From Pantoea sp. CCBC3-3-1 (GTDB taxonomy: Bacteria; Pseudomonadota; Gammaproteobacteria; Enterobacterales; Enterobacteriaceae): a stretch of DNA of 64,000 nucleotides. The stretch is taken from positions 2,976,001 through 3,040,000 of the forward strand of contig NZ_CP034363.1 of assembly GCF_007981265.1 (NCBI RefSeq), in the 5' to 3' direction. The stretch's first letter is position 1. Each line of letters begins with the position of its first letter. The position numbers and the translations under genes were made by a program. The notes beneath the pieces were generated by a model. The model saw only the letters and a program-made list of their open reading frames with translations. It did no database searches and was not told the origin of the DNA. Shown here one piece after another: positions 44,472-53,802 of the stretch.

Positions 44472-44610
44472 AACACCCCTCATTGTTACCAGATTGTCAC
44501 CAGTAACGAAGGTATAACACGCTTTCCGCCGGCTGCGCCAGCGTTTTACCCGGTTACACCTTCGCCGGTGATTAGCAATAAATGTAAGAATATCAATGAG
44601 GAATAATCGG

Positions 44611-45927
44611 TCAGCCCAACCGTCCACTGGCACGCGCCAGCGCAATATCAAAAATATGCAGCGCTTCTTCCAGCTGTGAATCGCTGGTAACCAGCGGTGC
44701 AAGAAAGCGAATGGTGTTGCGCTGTACGCCACATTTAATTAACAGCAATCCTTCCTGACAGGCGCATTCGAGGATTTTTTGTGTCAGCGCGGCATCCGGC
44801 TTTCCGCTCTCGAAATCGATAATTTCTACCGCCTGCATCAGACCAATGCCCCGTACGTCGCCAATACAGGCATATTTTTCCGCTAACAGCCGCAGCCGGC
44901 CGGCGAGCTGGCTGCCGAGCTGGTTAGCTCGCGCCAGCAGGTTGCCTTGCTCCAGTAAATCCAGCACCGCCAGTGATGCCGCGCAGGCCAGCGCATTGCC
45001 GCCATACGTTCCTCCCAGCCCGCCGGGCAGCGGGGCTTCCATCACCTCAGCTTTGCCCACTACCCCCGAAATCGGCAGACCCCCGCCAAGACTTTTGGCT
45101 ACCGTCACCAGATCCGGCACGATGCCGGTATGCTGAAAACCAAACATCTTGCCGGTACGGCCAAACCCTGTTTGTACTTCATCGCAAATCAGCAGGATGC
45201 CGTGACGGTGGGTGATCTCACGTAACGCCTGCATAAAAGTGGCAGAAGCAGGAAGGAAACCGCCATCGCCCTGCACCGGTTCGATAATGATTGCCGCCAC
45301 GCGTTCCGGGGCAATCTGCACCGCAAACAGCGTGTCCAGCGCCTTCAGGCAGTCCGCTTCGCTAATCTTATGAAACGCATTTGGAAACGGCACGCGATAG
45401 ATGTCGCCGGGGAATGGCCCAAAATTTTGTTTGTAGGGCTGGCTCATGCCGGTTAGCGTACAGCCTAATAAAGTGCGGCCATGAAATGCGCCGTCAAAGG
45501 CAATAATGCCGGGACGATTCGTGTAGGCGCGGGCAATTTTCACGGCGTTTTCAACCGCTTCTGCGCCGCTGGTAAAAAAAACGCTTTTGAATTTTTCTTC
45601 CGTGCTAATCAGCCTGTTCAGCCGTTCGGCCAGTTCGATATAGCCTGGATAGGCCGCTACCTGGAAACAGGCATGCGTAACCTGTTGCAGCTGCTTTGTG
45701 ACGGCCTCGATCACCGCAGGATGGCTGTGTCCCACGTTGAGCACGCCGATGCCCGCAACAAAATCCAGATAGCGATTGCCTTCCACATCCCACACTTCCG
45801 ATCCTTTTGCTTTCGCAATGACCAGCGGATGTGCGGTGACCACGCCGCGCGGTACGTGCGCTTCGCGGGCATCCAAAAATAGTGCGTTATCTACAAATGT
45901 GTGCTGCTCGTCCAGTAAATTATGCAT
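44611..45927 (-). CDS. Class III aminotransferase, 4-aminobutyrate aminotransferase (GabT/PuuE-like)
   Basis: 438 residues, a usual GabT length. PLP Lys278 lies in 'VTVAKSLGGGLP', with Asp249/Glu250 in 'ICDEVQTGFGRTG' and the phosphate-binding 'SGAEAVENAVKIA'. It should transfer the amino group of GABA or another omega-amino acid to 2-oxoglutarate, giving a semialdehyde. An SSADH gene lies at the other end of the locus (59270-60727), so GABA is the simplest substrate. 114 bases separate it from the M20 gene, with a GC-rich hairpin in the gap. Confidence 0.92.
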   Translation of the reverse strand: MHNLLDEQHTFVDNALFLDAREAHVPRGVVTAHPLVIAKAKGSEVWDVEGNRYLDFVAGIGVLNVGHSHPAVIEAVTKQLQQVTHACFQVAAYPGYIELAERLNRLISTEEKFKSVFFTSGAEAVENAVKIARAYTNRPGIIAFDGAFHGRTLLGCTLTGMSQPYKQNFGPFPGDIYRVPFPNAFHKISEADCLKALDTLFAVQIAPERVAAIIIEPVQGDGGFLPASATFMQALREITHRHGILLICDEVQTGFGRTGKMFGFQHTGIVPDLVTVAKSLGGGLPISGVVGKAEVMEAPLPGGLGGTYGGNALACAASLAVLDLLEQGNLLARANQLGSQLAGRLRLLAEKYACIGDVRGIGLMQAVEIIDFESGKPDAALTQKILECACQEGLLLIKCGVQRNTIRFLAPLVTSDSQLEEALHIFDIALARASGRLG

Positions 45928-46041
45928 CTCTCTTCCTCAATGAATGACGTTAACTCAAGTATCGCAATAAGCCTTTTCCCGCCGCTGCCGAATTAACGGC
46001 GGCGGCAGCATTACCTGTCGAAAAGCGAGTGGATCCGTGGA

Positions 46042-47169
46042 TTAAATGTTTACCGGCATGGTGGTGCGAACGACTTCGCAAAACCAGGCCACGCCATAAG
46101 GGATCACGGCGTCGTTAAAGTCATAGGCGGAATGATGCAGCGGCTGGCTGTCACCTGAGCCCAGCCACAGATAGGCGCCGGGGCGCGCCGCCAGCATAAA
46201 AGAGAAATCTTCAGACGTGAGCGCCGGGCTGGCGGCGGCAGAGGCTTGCAGACCTGCCCGGCCCGCCGCTTGCAGCGCAATTTGCGCCTCCGCTGGCGAG
46301 TTAATGGTGGCGGGATAATAGCGGTTATAGGCCACGGTCGCCTGCAGCCCATGCGCGGCGGTAACATGTTCAGCCATCTCGCACAGGCGCTTCTCGATAG
46401 TGTCCTGCACGGCCAGGCTGAAGGTGCGTACCGTACCGGTGATGCTGGCGCTGGCCGGGATCATATTGTGGGAAAAGCCGCCCTGAATGCGCGTTACCGT
46501 CAGCAAAGCGGGCTCGCAGGGATCGACCGCGCGGGCAACGATAGTGTTGAGCTGCACCACCAGTTCGCTGGTTGCCAGCAGCGTATCCGCGCTCAGATGC
46601 GGTTGTGCTGCATGGCCGCCACCCCCGTTAACGGTAATATCAAACCGGTCGGCCGCTGCCATAATCGGCCCGGCACGCGTTTGCGCGGTGCCCAGCGGCA
46701 GCTCAGGCCAGTTGTGTATGGCATAGACCGCGTCACAGGGGAAGCGGCTGAACAGACCGTCTTCAATCATCGCGCGCGCGCCGGCCAGCCCCTCTTCCGC
46801 AGGCTGAAAGATAAAAATAACGGTGCCGTCAAACTCTTGAGAAGCAGCCAGCTTACGTGCCGCTCCCAGCAACATAACGGTATGCCCATCGTGGCCGCAG
46901 GCGTGACAGCGACCGGCGTGCAGGCTTTTCCAGGATTGCATCCCGGCATCGTCCATCGGCAGCGCGTCCATATCCGCGCGCAAACCAACACTTCCCGGAC
47001 CTGTTCCACGGCGCAACACGCCGACCACGCCGGTTTTACCGATATTGCGATGCACCTCAATACCCAGCGCAGCCAGAAAATTGGCCACGATATCCGCCGT
47101 ACGGTGCTCATCGAATCCCAGTTCGGGATGGGCGTGCAGGTCTCGTCGCAATGCCGTTAAGTCATCCAT
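46042..47169 (-). CDS. M20-family amidohydrolase (hippurate hydrolase/N-acyl amino acid deacylase-like)
   Basis: 375 residues with the M20D metal motifs 'LRADMDALPM', 'HACGHDGHTVMLLGAAR', 'QPAEEG' and 'AIHNWPE', and a dimerisation segment 'NGGGGHAAQPH'. Such enzymes hydrolyse N-acyl amino acids, hippurate or similar amides in the cytoplasm. It starts 1 base after the stop of the dehydrogenase gene, so both are co-translated. The presence of a peptide-type ABC importer suggests that an N-acylated or amide-linked amine is brought in and split here. Confidence 0.9.
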   Translation of the reverse strand: MDDLTALRRDLHAHPELGFDEHRTADIVANFLAALGIEVHRNIGKTGVVGVLRRGTGPGSVGLRADMDALPMDDAGMQSWKSLHAGRCHACGHDGHTVMLLGAARKLAASQEFDGTVIFIFQPAEEGLAGARAMIEDGLFSRFPCDAVYAIHNWPELPLGTAQTRAGPIMAAADRFDITVNGGGGHAAQPHLSADTLLATSELVVQLNTIVARAVDPCEPALLTVTRIQGGFSHNMIPASASITGTVRTFSLAVQDTIEKRLCEMAEHVTAAHGLQATVAYNRYYPATINSPAEAQIALQAAGRAGLQASAAASPALTSEDFSFMLAARPGAYLWLGSGDSQPLHHSAYDFNDAVIPYGVAWFCEVVRTTMPVNI

Positions 47170-47170
47170 C

Positions 47171-48097
47171 TCAGTATCCTCGCTCTCTGTCCACCACGCC
47201 CGTCATCGTTTCGCCACGTTCGAAACGGCGGAGGTTATCCAGTAACGCCTGAACCGCGCTTTCCGGCTGCGTCTGGCTGGCAATATGCGGCGTCAGCCAG
47301 ATGGCGGGATGCTGCCAGAACCGATGACCGACAGGCAGCGGCTCGGGCGACGTCACGTCAATCACCGCCGCCGACAGCTGTCCGCTATCCAGCGCGGCCA
47401 AAAGATGATCGTGTTGCAGATGTTTGCCTCGTCCCACCTGAACCAGTGAGGCACCCTGCGGCAGCTGGTTAAACAGTTCGGCGTTCAGGATCCCTTCGGT
47501 AGCGGCCGTTAACGGCAGAAGGCAGATAAGGATATCGCTGCGGGCCAAAAAATTGCCCAGTTCACCCTGCCCGACAAAGCTCTTTACGCCAGCAAGGTTT
47601 TTGCCTGTGCGACTCCAGCCCGCGCAGTCAAAGCCCAGCTGTACAAGCGGCTGCAACACCGCCTCGCCCAGCGTTCCCATGCCCATCACGCCGACGCGGC
47701 TACGGGAAGCAGGCCGGCCAGGGTGCTCAAGCCAGACCTGCTGGCGCTGCTGTTGCAGATAGCGCGGCATATTGCGATGCAGCCCCAGCACGGCAAACGT
47801 GACATATTCCACCATGCCGCGGGTCAGGCCGGGCTCGATCATGCGCACTACCGGCAAACTGGCCGGCAGGCTGGCATAATCGAACTGATCGACGCCCGCG
47901 CCCACCGAAAACAGCACTTTCAGATTGGGAAAATGCTGCATGATATTGTCTGGCGGCTGCCAGGCGATCAGGCAGTCAACCTGCTCAGGATCGACGATAT
48001 CGGGCCAAAGCTGGAAACGAATGTCCGGCGCCTGCTCCGCCAGTAAACGCTGCCAGCGGCGTCCGCGTTCGGGTTCAGATTTATAGACGATATTCAT
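47171..48097 (-). CDS. D-2-hydroxyacid dehydrogenase (GhrA-like)
   Basis: 308 residues with the NAD(P)-binding 'RVGVMGMGTLGEAVLQPL', the Arg in 'VGRGKHLQHDHLL', the Glu in 'DVTSPEPLPVGHRFWQHP' and His in 'LTPHIASQTQP'. It is closest in layout to GhrA (glyoxylate/hydroxypyruvate reductase A). It reduces a 2-oxo acid or oxidises a D-2-hydroxy acid. It overlaps the GNAT gene by 1 base. Its role with the amine genes around it is not clear, unless an oxo acid is the product of the FAD enzymes. Confidence 0.88.
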   Translation of the reverse strand: MNIVYKSEPERGRRWQRLLAEQAPDIRFQLWPDIVDPEQVDCLIAWQPPDNIMQHFPNLKVLFSVGAGVDQFDYASLPASLPVVRMIEPGLTRGMVEYVTFAVLGLHRNMPRYLQQQRQQVWLEHPGRPASRSRVGVMGMGTLGEAVLQPLVQLGFDCAGWSRTGKNLAGVKSFVGQGELGNFLARSDILICLLPLTAATEGILNAELFNQLPQGASLVQVGRGKHLQHDHLLAALDSGQLSAAVIDVTSPEPLPVGHRFWQHPAIWLTPHIASQTQPESAVQALLDNLRRFERGETMTGVVDRERGY

Positions 48098-48933
48098 CAG
48101 GCCATCGCCTGTGACATCAGGCCAAAGGCGCGGACGTCTTCAGGCTGCCAGGCTTTGCCACGAACCATCGTGGTTGGGCGATCGACCTGCGCTAATCCCA
48201 ACGTGTTCAGCCAGTCGCCCAGCCCGTATTCGCTGTCGGTATCAATACGGATAAACTGCCCCGACAGGCCGGACAGGAGTTCGCTGACCAACACTTTTGC
48301 CTGCGGCAGGCTGCGGCAGATAATCGGGCCGATGGCGTAGCCATGGCCGAAGCGGCGCAGGCAGGCAAATCCCTCTACATTGCCCTGTTCTTCCAGCACG
48401 ATAAAACGTTCTGCGCAGTCCAGCAGGCTGGCGATGAGTGCCGGACGATGCAGTCCATGCGCCTGGGTATCCAGCGCGGTCAACGCGGGGGTTTCCTCTG
48501 CATGTGCAGGACGAAGCCGCTGACCTTTGCCGGGTATAACAGCGGTAAAATCTGCCAGCTCACGACACTGATGCTGGGCAATTTCGCCACAGGTAACGAA
48601 GCCCAGTTTTTCGTACAGCCCTTTGCCCATTTCAGTGGCATGCAGCCGCAGGTTGATACCTTCCAGCTTTGCCATGGCCGTCTGCATCAGCTGCCTGCCC
48701 AGGCCTTTGCTCTGCGCTTCCTCAGCGACGATGACCAGCCCCAGCGTGGCGTAATTGCCCCAGCGCCAGAAAAGCAGCGTGCCCAACAGCTGGCCCGCTT
48801 CCACGGCGGCCAGTCCTTCGCCCAGCGCCAGCGCCTGCTGCCAGTCGGCCAGTCGGTGTGGCCACTTCAGACGCTGAGTCAGTGCCACTGCGCGCTCCAG
48901 ATGCGCGTCACTCATTGCAACGATGTCAATCAT
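48097..48933 (-). CDS. GNAT-family N-acetyltransferase, two-domain
   Basis: 278 residues. The N-terminal GNAT fold contains the acetyl-CoA motif 'EEAQSKGLGRQLMQTAMAKL' and 'HATEMGKGLYEKLGFV'; the C-terminal half ('LRPAHAEETPALTALDTQAH' onward) is a second GNAT-like domain without a clear CoA motif. Proteins of this build are often annotated as GNAT acetyltransferases of unknown substrate. It is embedded in the operon, so it may acetylate the amine substrate or an intermediate. Confidence 0.82.
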   Translation of the reverse strand: MIDIVAMSDAHLERAVALTQRLKWPHRLADWQQALALGEGLAAVEAGQLLGTLLFWRWGNYATLGLVIVAEEAQSKGLGRQLMQTAMAKLEGINLRLHATEMGKGLYEKLGFVTCGEIAQHQCRELADFTAVIPGKGQRLRPAHAEETPALTALDTQAHGLHRPALIASLLDCAERFIVLEEQGNVEGFACLRRFGHGYAIGPIICRSLPQAKVLVSELLSGLSGQFIRIDTDSEYGLGDWLNTLGLAQVDRPTTMVRGKAWQPEDVRAFGLMSQAMA

Positions 48934-48944
48934 GCTTTTCTCCT

Positions 48945-50276
48945 TTACATCATGCCCGGCGTGGCAAGGTCGGAACCATCCACCAGCCGCGAATAGCGAT
49001 AGGGTGTGGGATCGACAACGGGTGTGGCATCCATCGCCAGATCGGCGGCAAGCCGGCCAGAACCGGGGCCAATGCCAAAACCGTGGCCGCTGAATCCGGC
49101 GGAAACGATCAGTCCGGGAAGTTTGGCTATTTTAGAGATAACCGGCACCGCATCCGGCGTGCTGTCAATCATCCCGCCCCAGGCCTGCTCCACCCGCAGT
49201 GCGCCCATGGTTGGATATTCTCTGCGCATTGCCGCCAGTCCTTCCTGTACCAGCCCCCGATCGGCCGCCGGATCGAGAATACGCACTTTTTCAAACGGCG
49301 ACACGCCGTCAAACTGCCAGCGGGCCAGCGATTCCGGGCCGGTCATAAAGGCCGCCAGGCCCAGATCGATCTTCAGATTTTTGCGTCGCGCCTTGAAGGT
49401 GGGATAAAACTGACGTGCATAGCGTAAGCCCTGCACGCCGGGCGTCAGGCGGCCGCGTCCCGAAACCGACACGGTGTAGCTGCCGTCGGCCTGCGGGCGG
49501 CAGGCAAAACCCGGTGTATAGAGCGGCATACTAATAGCCTGCTCTACCGGCGAAGTGCGAAAAGCGGTGCCAATTACGTTCCCCAGCGGCAAATCTATCC
49601 CATGGCGGCGGCAGAACATGGATGTCCAGGCACCGCCCGCGCAAATCACGCGTGAGGTTTTGATCGGGCCGCGTTCGGTTATCACGCCGCTGACCTTACC
49701 GGCAGAAATATCCAGACCGCGCACGGCGCACTGTTGAAAGATGCTGGCACCCAAACGCTGAGCGGCAATAGCTATACCGGCCGAGGCTAGCGCCGGTTCC
49801 GCATGACCATCGGTGGGCGAGGAAACGCCGCCCAGCCAGCGGCTGGTACTGCCTGGCGTCATCGCTTTCGCCTGTTCCGCAGTGAGAATATCGCTGCGCA
49901 CGCCGTAGCTTTTCGCCATTTTCCCCCAGTTATCCCAGGCATCAATTTCGCTTTGATTTCCGGTAGCGTAAACCAGCCCGCTGCGGCGAAAGCCTAAATC
50001 CTCGCCGGTCTCTTTGGTGAGTTCTTCCCAACGCTGAAGCGCATGAATAATCAGCGGCAGCTCCCGTTCGTCACGGTTCTGCTGGCGGCACCAGCCCCAG
50101 TTACGGCCGGACTGCTCGCCGCCCACCAGGCCTTTTTCAATCAGCACCACGCTGACACCGCGCTTAGCCAGTTCGTAAGCGGCGACCGTCCCGGCAATAC
50201 CGGCACCAATAATGACGACGTCTGCCGCTGGCGGAAAATAGCGGCTGTCCTGAACGTAGCGAATCAATGCGGGCAT
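48945..50276 (-). CDS. FAD-dependent amino-acid/amine oxidoreductase (DAO/DadA-like)
   Basis: 443 residues. The N-terminal 'DVVIIGAGIAGTVAAYELAK' binds FAD, and 'GEQSGRNWGWCRQQNRDERE' is the characteristic segment of a branch of DAO-family enzymes. The C-terminal 'SAGFSGHGFGIGPGSGRLAA' contains the second flavin contact. It oxidatively deaminates a D-amino acid or secondary amine, passing electrons to oxygen or the respiratory chain. It is one of two DAO-family enzymes in the operon, the other being PuuB-like. Confidence 0.88.
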   Translation of the reverse strand: MPALIRYVQDSRYFPPAADVVIIGAGIAGTVAAYELAKRGVSVVLIEKGLVGGEQSGRNWGWCRQQNRDERELPLIIHALQRWEELTKETGEDLGFRRSGLVYATGNQSEIDAWDNWGKMAKSYGVRSDILTAEQAKAMTPGSTSRWLGGVSSPTDGHAEPALASAGIAIAAQRLGASIFQQCAVRGLDISAGKVSGVITERGPIKTSRVICAGGAWTSMFCRRHGIDLPLGNVIGTAFRTSPVEQAISMPLYTPGFACRPQADGSYTVSVSGRGRLTPGVQGLRYARQFYPTFKARRKNLKIDLGLAAFMTGPESLARWQFDGVSPFEKVRILDPAADRGLVQEGLAAMRREYPTMGALRVEQAWGGMIDSTPDAVPVISKIAKLPGLIVSAGFSGHGFGIGPGSGRLAADLAMDATPVVDPTPYRYSRLVDGSDLATPGMM

Positions 50277-50297
50277 AGTGTTTCCTCGTGATGCGTC

Positions 50298-51962
50298 TTA
50301 AAGCGCAATATCGTTAGCGTCATGTTCATCCAGCCAGCCCTGGCGAAGTTCCGGAACGGCACGTTTCAAACGTTCGTAATAGAGTTCGGTAGAGGGTTTA
50401 TCGTAGTCGGCGCGCGCGACCTGCGTCACCATGCGCCCGTTTTTTACCACCATAATTTCGTCACAAACCGAGCGAACGGCATGCAGATCGTGGCTGATAA
50501 AAATTACCGATAAGCCCAGCTCGCGGCGCAGGTCGGTAATCAAATCCAGCACCGCCGCGGCCACCACCGTATCCAGCGCAGACGTGACCTCGTCACAAAG
50601 TATCAGATCAGGCTCCGCTGCCAGCGCGCGCGCAAGGTTCACACGCTGTTTTTGCCCCCCTGACAGCGCCCATGGCCTGCGCCACAAGACGCTGCGCGGC
50701 AGCCTGACCAACTCCAGCAGCTGGTGCAGCCGCTTTTCAAGCGCTGCGCCGCGCAGGCCGTGAAACAGCTTCAGCGGCCGGCTGAGAATAGTGGCAATGC
50801 TATGCGCCGGATTCAGCGCGGTATCCGCCATTTGGAAAACGTACTGAATGCGGCGTAATTCATTTTCCGGGCGCGCGCGCATGTCCCCCTGAATATAGTG
50901 ACCGTTGAACAGGATGTGGCCACTTGCAGGTGGATTCATCCCGGCTATCGCGTGGGCCAGGGTGGTTTTCCCGGAGCCGGACTCGCCGATAATGCCCATT
51001 GCCTGACCGCGGAACAGACGCAGATTGATATCATGCAGGATCGGAATTTTTGGCATGCCCTGACTGTCAACCGGGCCATAACCGGCAAACAGATCGCGGA
51101 CTTCCAGCATCGGCTGGACGGTCGCGTCTTCAGGCTGCCAGGGCGTCGCCCGCATTTTTTGCTTTGCGGCATCCAGCAGCAGCCGGCTGTATTCCGCCTG
51201 CGGCGCACGCAGCAGGCTTTCCGTGGTGCCATATTCCGCAATCGCGCCCTTCAACAGAACTAAAATCCGATCTGCCATCTGTGCGACTACCGCCAGATCG
51301 TGACTGACGTAAATAGCGGTCATGCCGCGCTGTCTGACCACGCGACGAAACGCTTTCAGTACCTCGACCTGGGTGGTGACGTCCAGCGCCGTGGTGGGTT
51401 CATCGAGGATCACCACTTCCGGATCGCTAATCAGCGCCATTGCGGTCATCAATCGCTGTAGCTGCCCGCCGGAAACCTGATGCGGGTAGCGCTGGCCAAT
51501 GGTGTCGGGATTGGGCAGCGCCAGCTCGCGAAACAGCTCAACGGCTTTTTTTTCCGCTGCCGCCCGTTTCATCACCCCATGGATCACCACCGGCTCCACC
51601 ACCTGATCCATAATTTTCATCGCCGGATTGAACGAGGCGGCGGCGCTCTGCGCGATATAGGCCACTTTGTTGCCACGAAACTGGCACTGCTGTTTTGCTG
51701 TTAATGAGGTGACGTCGGTTCCGGCAACGTGGATCGTGCCTTCGGCAATTTTACAGCCGTGACGTGCATAGCCCATCAGCGCCAGCGCGATGGTGGTTTT
51801 GCCCGAGCCGGACTCGCCAATCAGCGCCAGCACTTCTCCTTTCTGTACGGTAAAACGGATATCAGAAACCAGCGAGATTTCGCGGCCATCATCGCCATAT
51901 GCGACCACCCGCAAATTTTCCACCGCCACAACCGGGCGGCTACTGTGTAACGTGACGCTCAT
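50298..51962 (-). CDS. ABC transporter ATP-binding protein, two ATPase domains (DppD-DppF fusion type)
   Basis: 554 residues with two complete ATPase units. The first has 'ALIGESGSGKTTIALALMG', the signature 'VSGGQLQRLM' and 'VVILDEPTTALDV'. The second has 'GIIGESGSGKTTLAHAIAG', 'LSGGQKQRVNLARALAAEPD' and 'ILCDEVTSALD'. It powers the DppBC-type permease encoded just upstream, as one polypeptide. The start overlaps the permease stop by 4 bases (ATGA). Confidence 0.95.
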   Translation of the reverse strand: MSVTLHSSRPVVAVENLRVVAYGDDGREISLVSDIRFTVQKGEVLALIGESGSGKTTIALALMGYARHGCKIAEGTIHVAGTDVTSLTAKQQCQFRGNKVAYIAQSAAASFNPAMKIMDQVVEPVVIHGVMKRAAAEKKAVELFRELALPNPDTIGQRYPHQVSGGQLQRLMTAMALISDPEVVILDEPTTALDVTTQVEVLKAFRRVVRQRGMTAIYVSHDLAVVAQMADRILVLLKGAIAEYGTTESLLRAPQAEYSRLLLDAAKQKMRATPWQPEDATVQPMLEVRDLFAGYGPVDSQGMPKIPILHDINLRLFRGQAMGIIGESGSGKTTLAHAIAGMNPPASGHILFNGHYIQGDMRARPENELRRIQYVFQMADTALNPAHSIATILSRPLKLFHGLRGAALEKRLHQLLELVRLPRSVLWRRPWALSGGQKQRVNLARALAAEPDLILCDEVTSALDTVVAAAVLDLITDLRRELGLSVIFISHDLHAVRSVCDEIMVVKNGRMVTQVARADYDKPSTELYYERLKRAVPELRQGWLDEHDANDIAL

Positions 51963-52810
51963 GCAACCCCCTTCGCCGCGCTGAGCGGACGCATTGCCTG
52001 CAGGCTGTCGATAAACAAATTGGCGCCGATAGTCAGGCTGGCAATCGCGATGGCCGGCATCAGCACCGCCGGAGAGCCATCAAACAGGCCCTGTAGATTT
52101 TCACGCACCAGCGTGCCCCAGTCGGCATAGGGCGGCTGTACGCCCAGGCCTAAGAAACTCAGGCCGCTAAGCAACAGCACGATATACACAAACCGCAGGC
52201 CGAAATCGGTCAGCATCGGATGCAGCATGTTTGGCAGGATATCGTGAATGGCAATATAGAAGCGGCTTTCACCCCGCAGTGCCGATGCGCGAACGTAGTC
52301 CATTGAGCGCAGGCTGGAAGCCATCGCCCACGCAATACGAAACGCGCCGGGCCAGTAGGTGAAAACCGCGGTGATAACCAGCATCGGCAGTGAGGAACCG
52401 AATACCGCGACAATCATCAGCGCAAGAATTTTCCCCGGCAGAACCAGCATCGCATCGTTAATGCGGCCGAGAATCTCTTCCAGCCAGCGCCCGGCGACGG
52501 CGGCCAGCAGCGCCAGCAGCGTACCGGTCAGGCTGGCCAGCAGCGCCGCGCCCAGCGCCAGACCGATGGAGTAGCGGGCGCCGTACAGAATGCGGCTGAA
52601 CATATCGCGGCCGAGATAGTCGGTGCCAAACCAGAATTCCCGGCTGAAGCCGCCGAACATAGGGCCGCCGCCGATATCCTCCAGATTATGCGGTGCCAGC
52701 CCGGTGCCGAATATCGCCAGAAAAATCCACACCAGCGTCATCAGCAGGCCAATTCGCCCGCTTACGGTTAGCGACATAAAGAAGCGCCACGGTAGGGTTA
52801 GTGCGTTCAT
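51959..52810 (-). CDS. Dipeptide/oligopeptide-type ABC transporter permease (DppC-like)
   Basis: 283 residues from ATG at 52810, which overlaps the DppB-like stop by one base (TGATG) and has a GGAGAGG site; a start 12 bases upstream is also open. Membrane helices flank the DppC EAA loop, seen as 'DYVRASALRGESRFYIAIHD' and 'ILPNMLHP', and an N-terminal 'FGTDYLGRDMFSRILYGAR' typical of this subunit. It forms the inner-membrane channel with the DppB-like protein. Confidence 0.92.
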   Translation of the reverse strand: MNALTLPWRFFMSLTVSGRIGLLMTLVWIFLAIFGTGLAPHNLEDIGGGPMFGGFSREFWFGTDYLGRDMFSRILYGARYSIGLALGAALLASLTGTLLALLAAVAGRWLEEILGRINDAMLVLPGKILALMIVAVFGSSLPMLVITAVFTYWPGAFRIAWAMASSLRSMDYVRASALRGESRFYIAIHDILPNMLHPMLTDFGLRFVYIVLLLSGLSFLGLGVQPPYADWGTLVRENLQGLFDGSPAVLMPAIAIASLTIGANLFIDSLQAMRPLSAAKGVA

Positions 52811-53763
52811 CAGCCTCTCCATTTTGGATTAAATGCAATGGTCAGGATGTCGGCCAGCAGCAGCAGAACCAGATAACAGCTGGCGAACAGCATCACGCAA
52901 AGCTGTACCACCGGCAGATCGCGGTTGCTGACCGCATCGACCAGCTGGCTGGCAAGCCCCGGATAGCTGAAAATGCTCTCGATAATAATCACCCCGCCAA
53001 ACAGATAGGAGAGGCTCAGCGAAATCGCGTTGGCTATCGGGCCAACGGCATTCGGCAAGGCGTGACGCAGCATGGCACGCAGCGGTGAAACGCCTTTCAG
53101 CAGCGTCATTTCCAGATAAGGACTGTCCATCTGGTTAATCAGCGCCGAGCGGGTCATTCGGGCCATTTGCGCGACCAGCACGCAGCACAGGGTCAGTACG
53201 GGCAGCGCATAGGTTTTCAGATAACTGACAAAATCCAGCGCGGGCGTGCCTAACGACATAGCCGGAACCCAGTGCAGCTTCACGGCGAAGACAATCACGG
53301 CAATGGTGGCCACCAAAAACTCGGGAACGGCGACTACGGCCATGGTGGCCATCATCAGGCCGCGATCGAACAGCGATCCGCGTTTCATGGCGGCCGTCAG
53401 GCCAATCAACAGCGCCAGCGGAACCGAAACCAGGGTGGTGATCGCCGCCAGTTCAAAGGTGGCGGGCATGCGCGCGGCCACCAGTTGAGAGACCGGCAGA
53501 TGGCTGGCGAACGAGGTGCCGAAATCGCCCTGTACCATCCCGCCCAGCCAGTGCAGATAACGCAGCAGCAGCGGCTGATCAAGCCCCAGCTGCTGCCGCA
53601 GCGCCGCGACCGTTTCCGGCGTGGCGCTCTGCCCCAGCACCATTTGCGCGGCATCGCCCGGCAGCATGCTGGTGATAAAAAACACCACGGCGGAGACAAT
53701 CAGTAAGGTCAGGATGCCCGCGCCACAGCGGCGGGCAATCAGAAAAAGCATGTAACGGTTCAT
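52810..53763 (-). CDS. Dipeptide/oligopeptide-type ABC transporter permease (DppB-like)
   Basis: 317 residues with N-terminal 'RRCGAGILTLLIVSAVVFFI', 'DQPLLLRYLHWLGGMVQGDF' and the EAA loop 'SPLRAMLRHALPNAVGPIAN', all standard for DppB. The last 'NPKWRG' is also typical. It lies 39 bases after the binding-protein gene. Confidence 0.93.
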   Translation of the reverse strand: MNRYMLFLIARRCGAGILTLLIVSAVVFFITSMLPGDAAQMVLGQSATPETVAALRQQLGLDQPLLLRYLHWLGGMVQGDFGTSFASHLPVSQLVAARMPATFELAAITTLVSVPLALLIGLTAAMKRGSLFDRGLMMATMAVVAVPEFLVATIAVIVFAVKLHWVPAMSLGTPALDFVSYLKTYALPVLTLCCVLVAQMARMTRSALINQMDSPYLEMTLLKGVSPLRAMLRHALPNAVGPIANAISLSLSYLFGGVIIIESIFSYPGLASQLVDAVSNRDLPVVQLCVMLFASCYLVLLLLADILTIAFNPKWRG

Positions 53764-53802
53764 CGCCTTTCTCCTTATCAGGTCAGCCTGACGACGTGCT
53801 AA

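Noticed and set aside
46246..47160. Long plus-strand open frame of 304 codons
   Set aside because: It lies opposite the M20 amidohydrolase gene, which has clear metal-binding motifs. The antisense frame gives no recognisable domain and is a by-product of high GC codon use.
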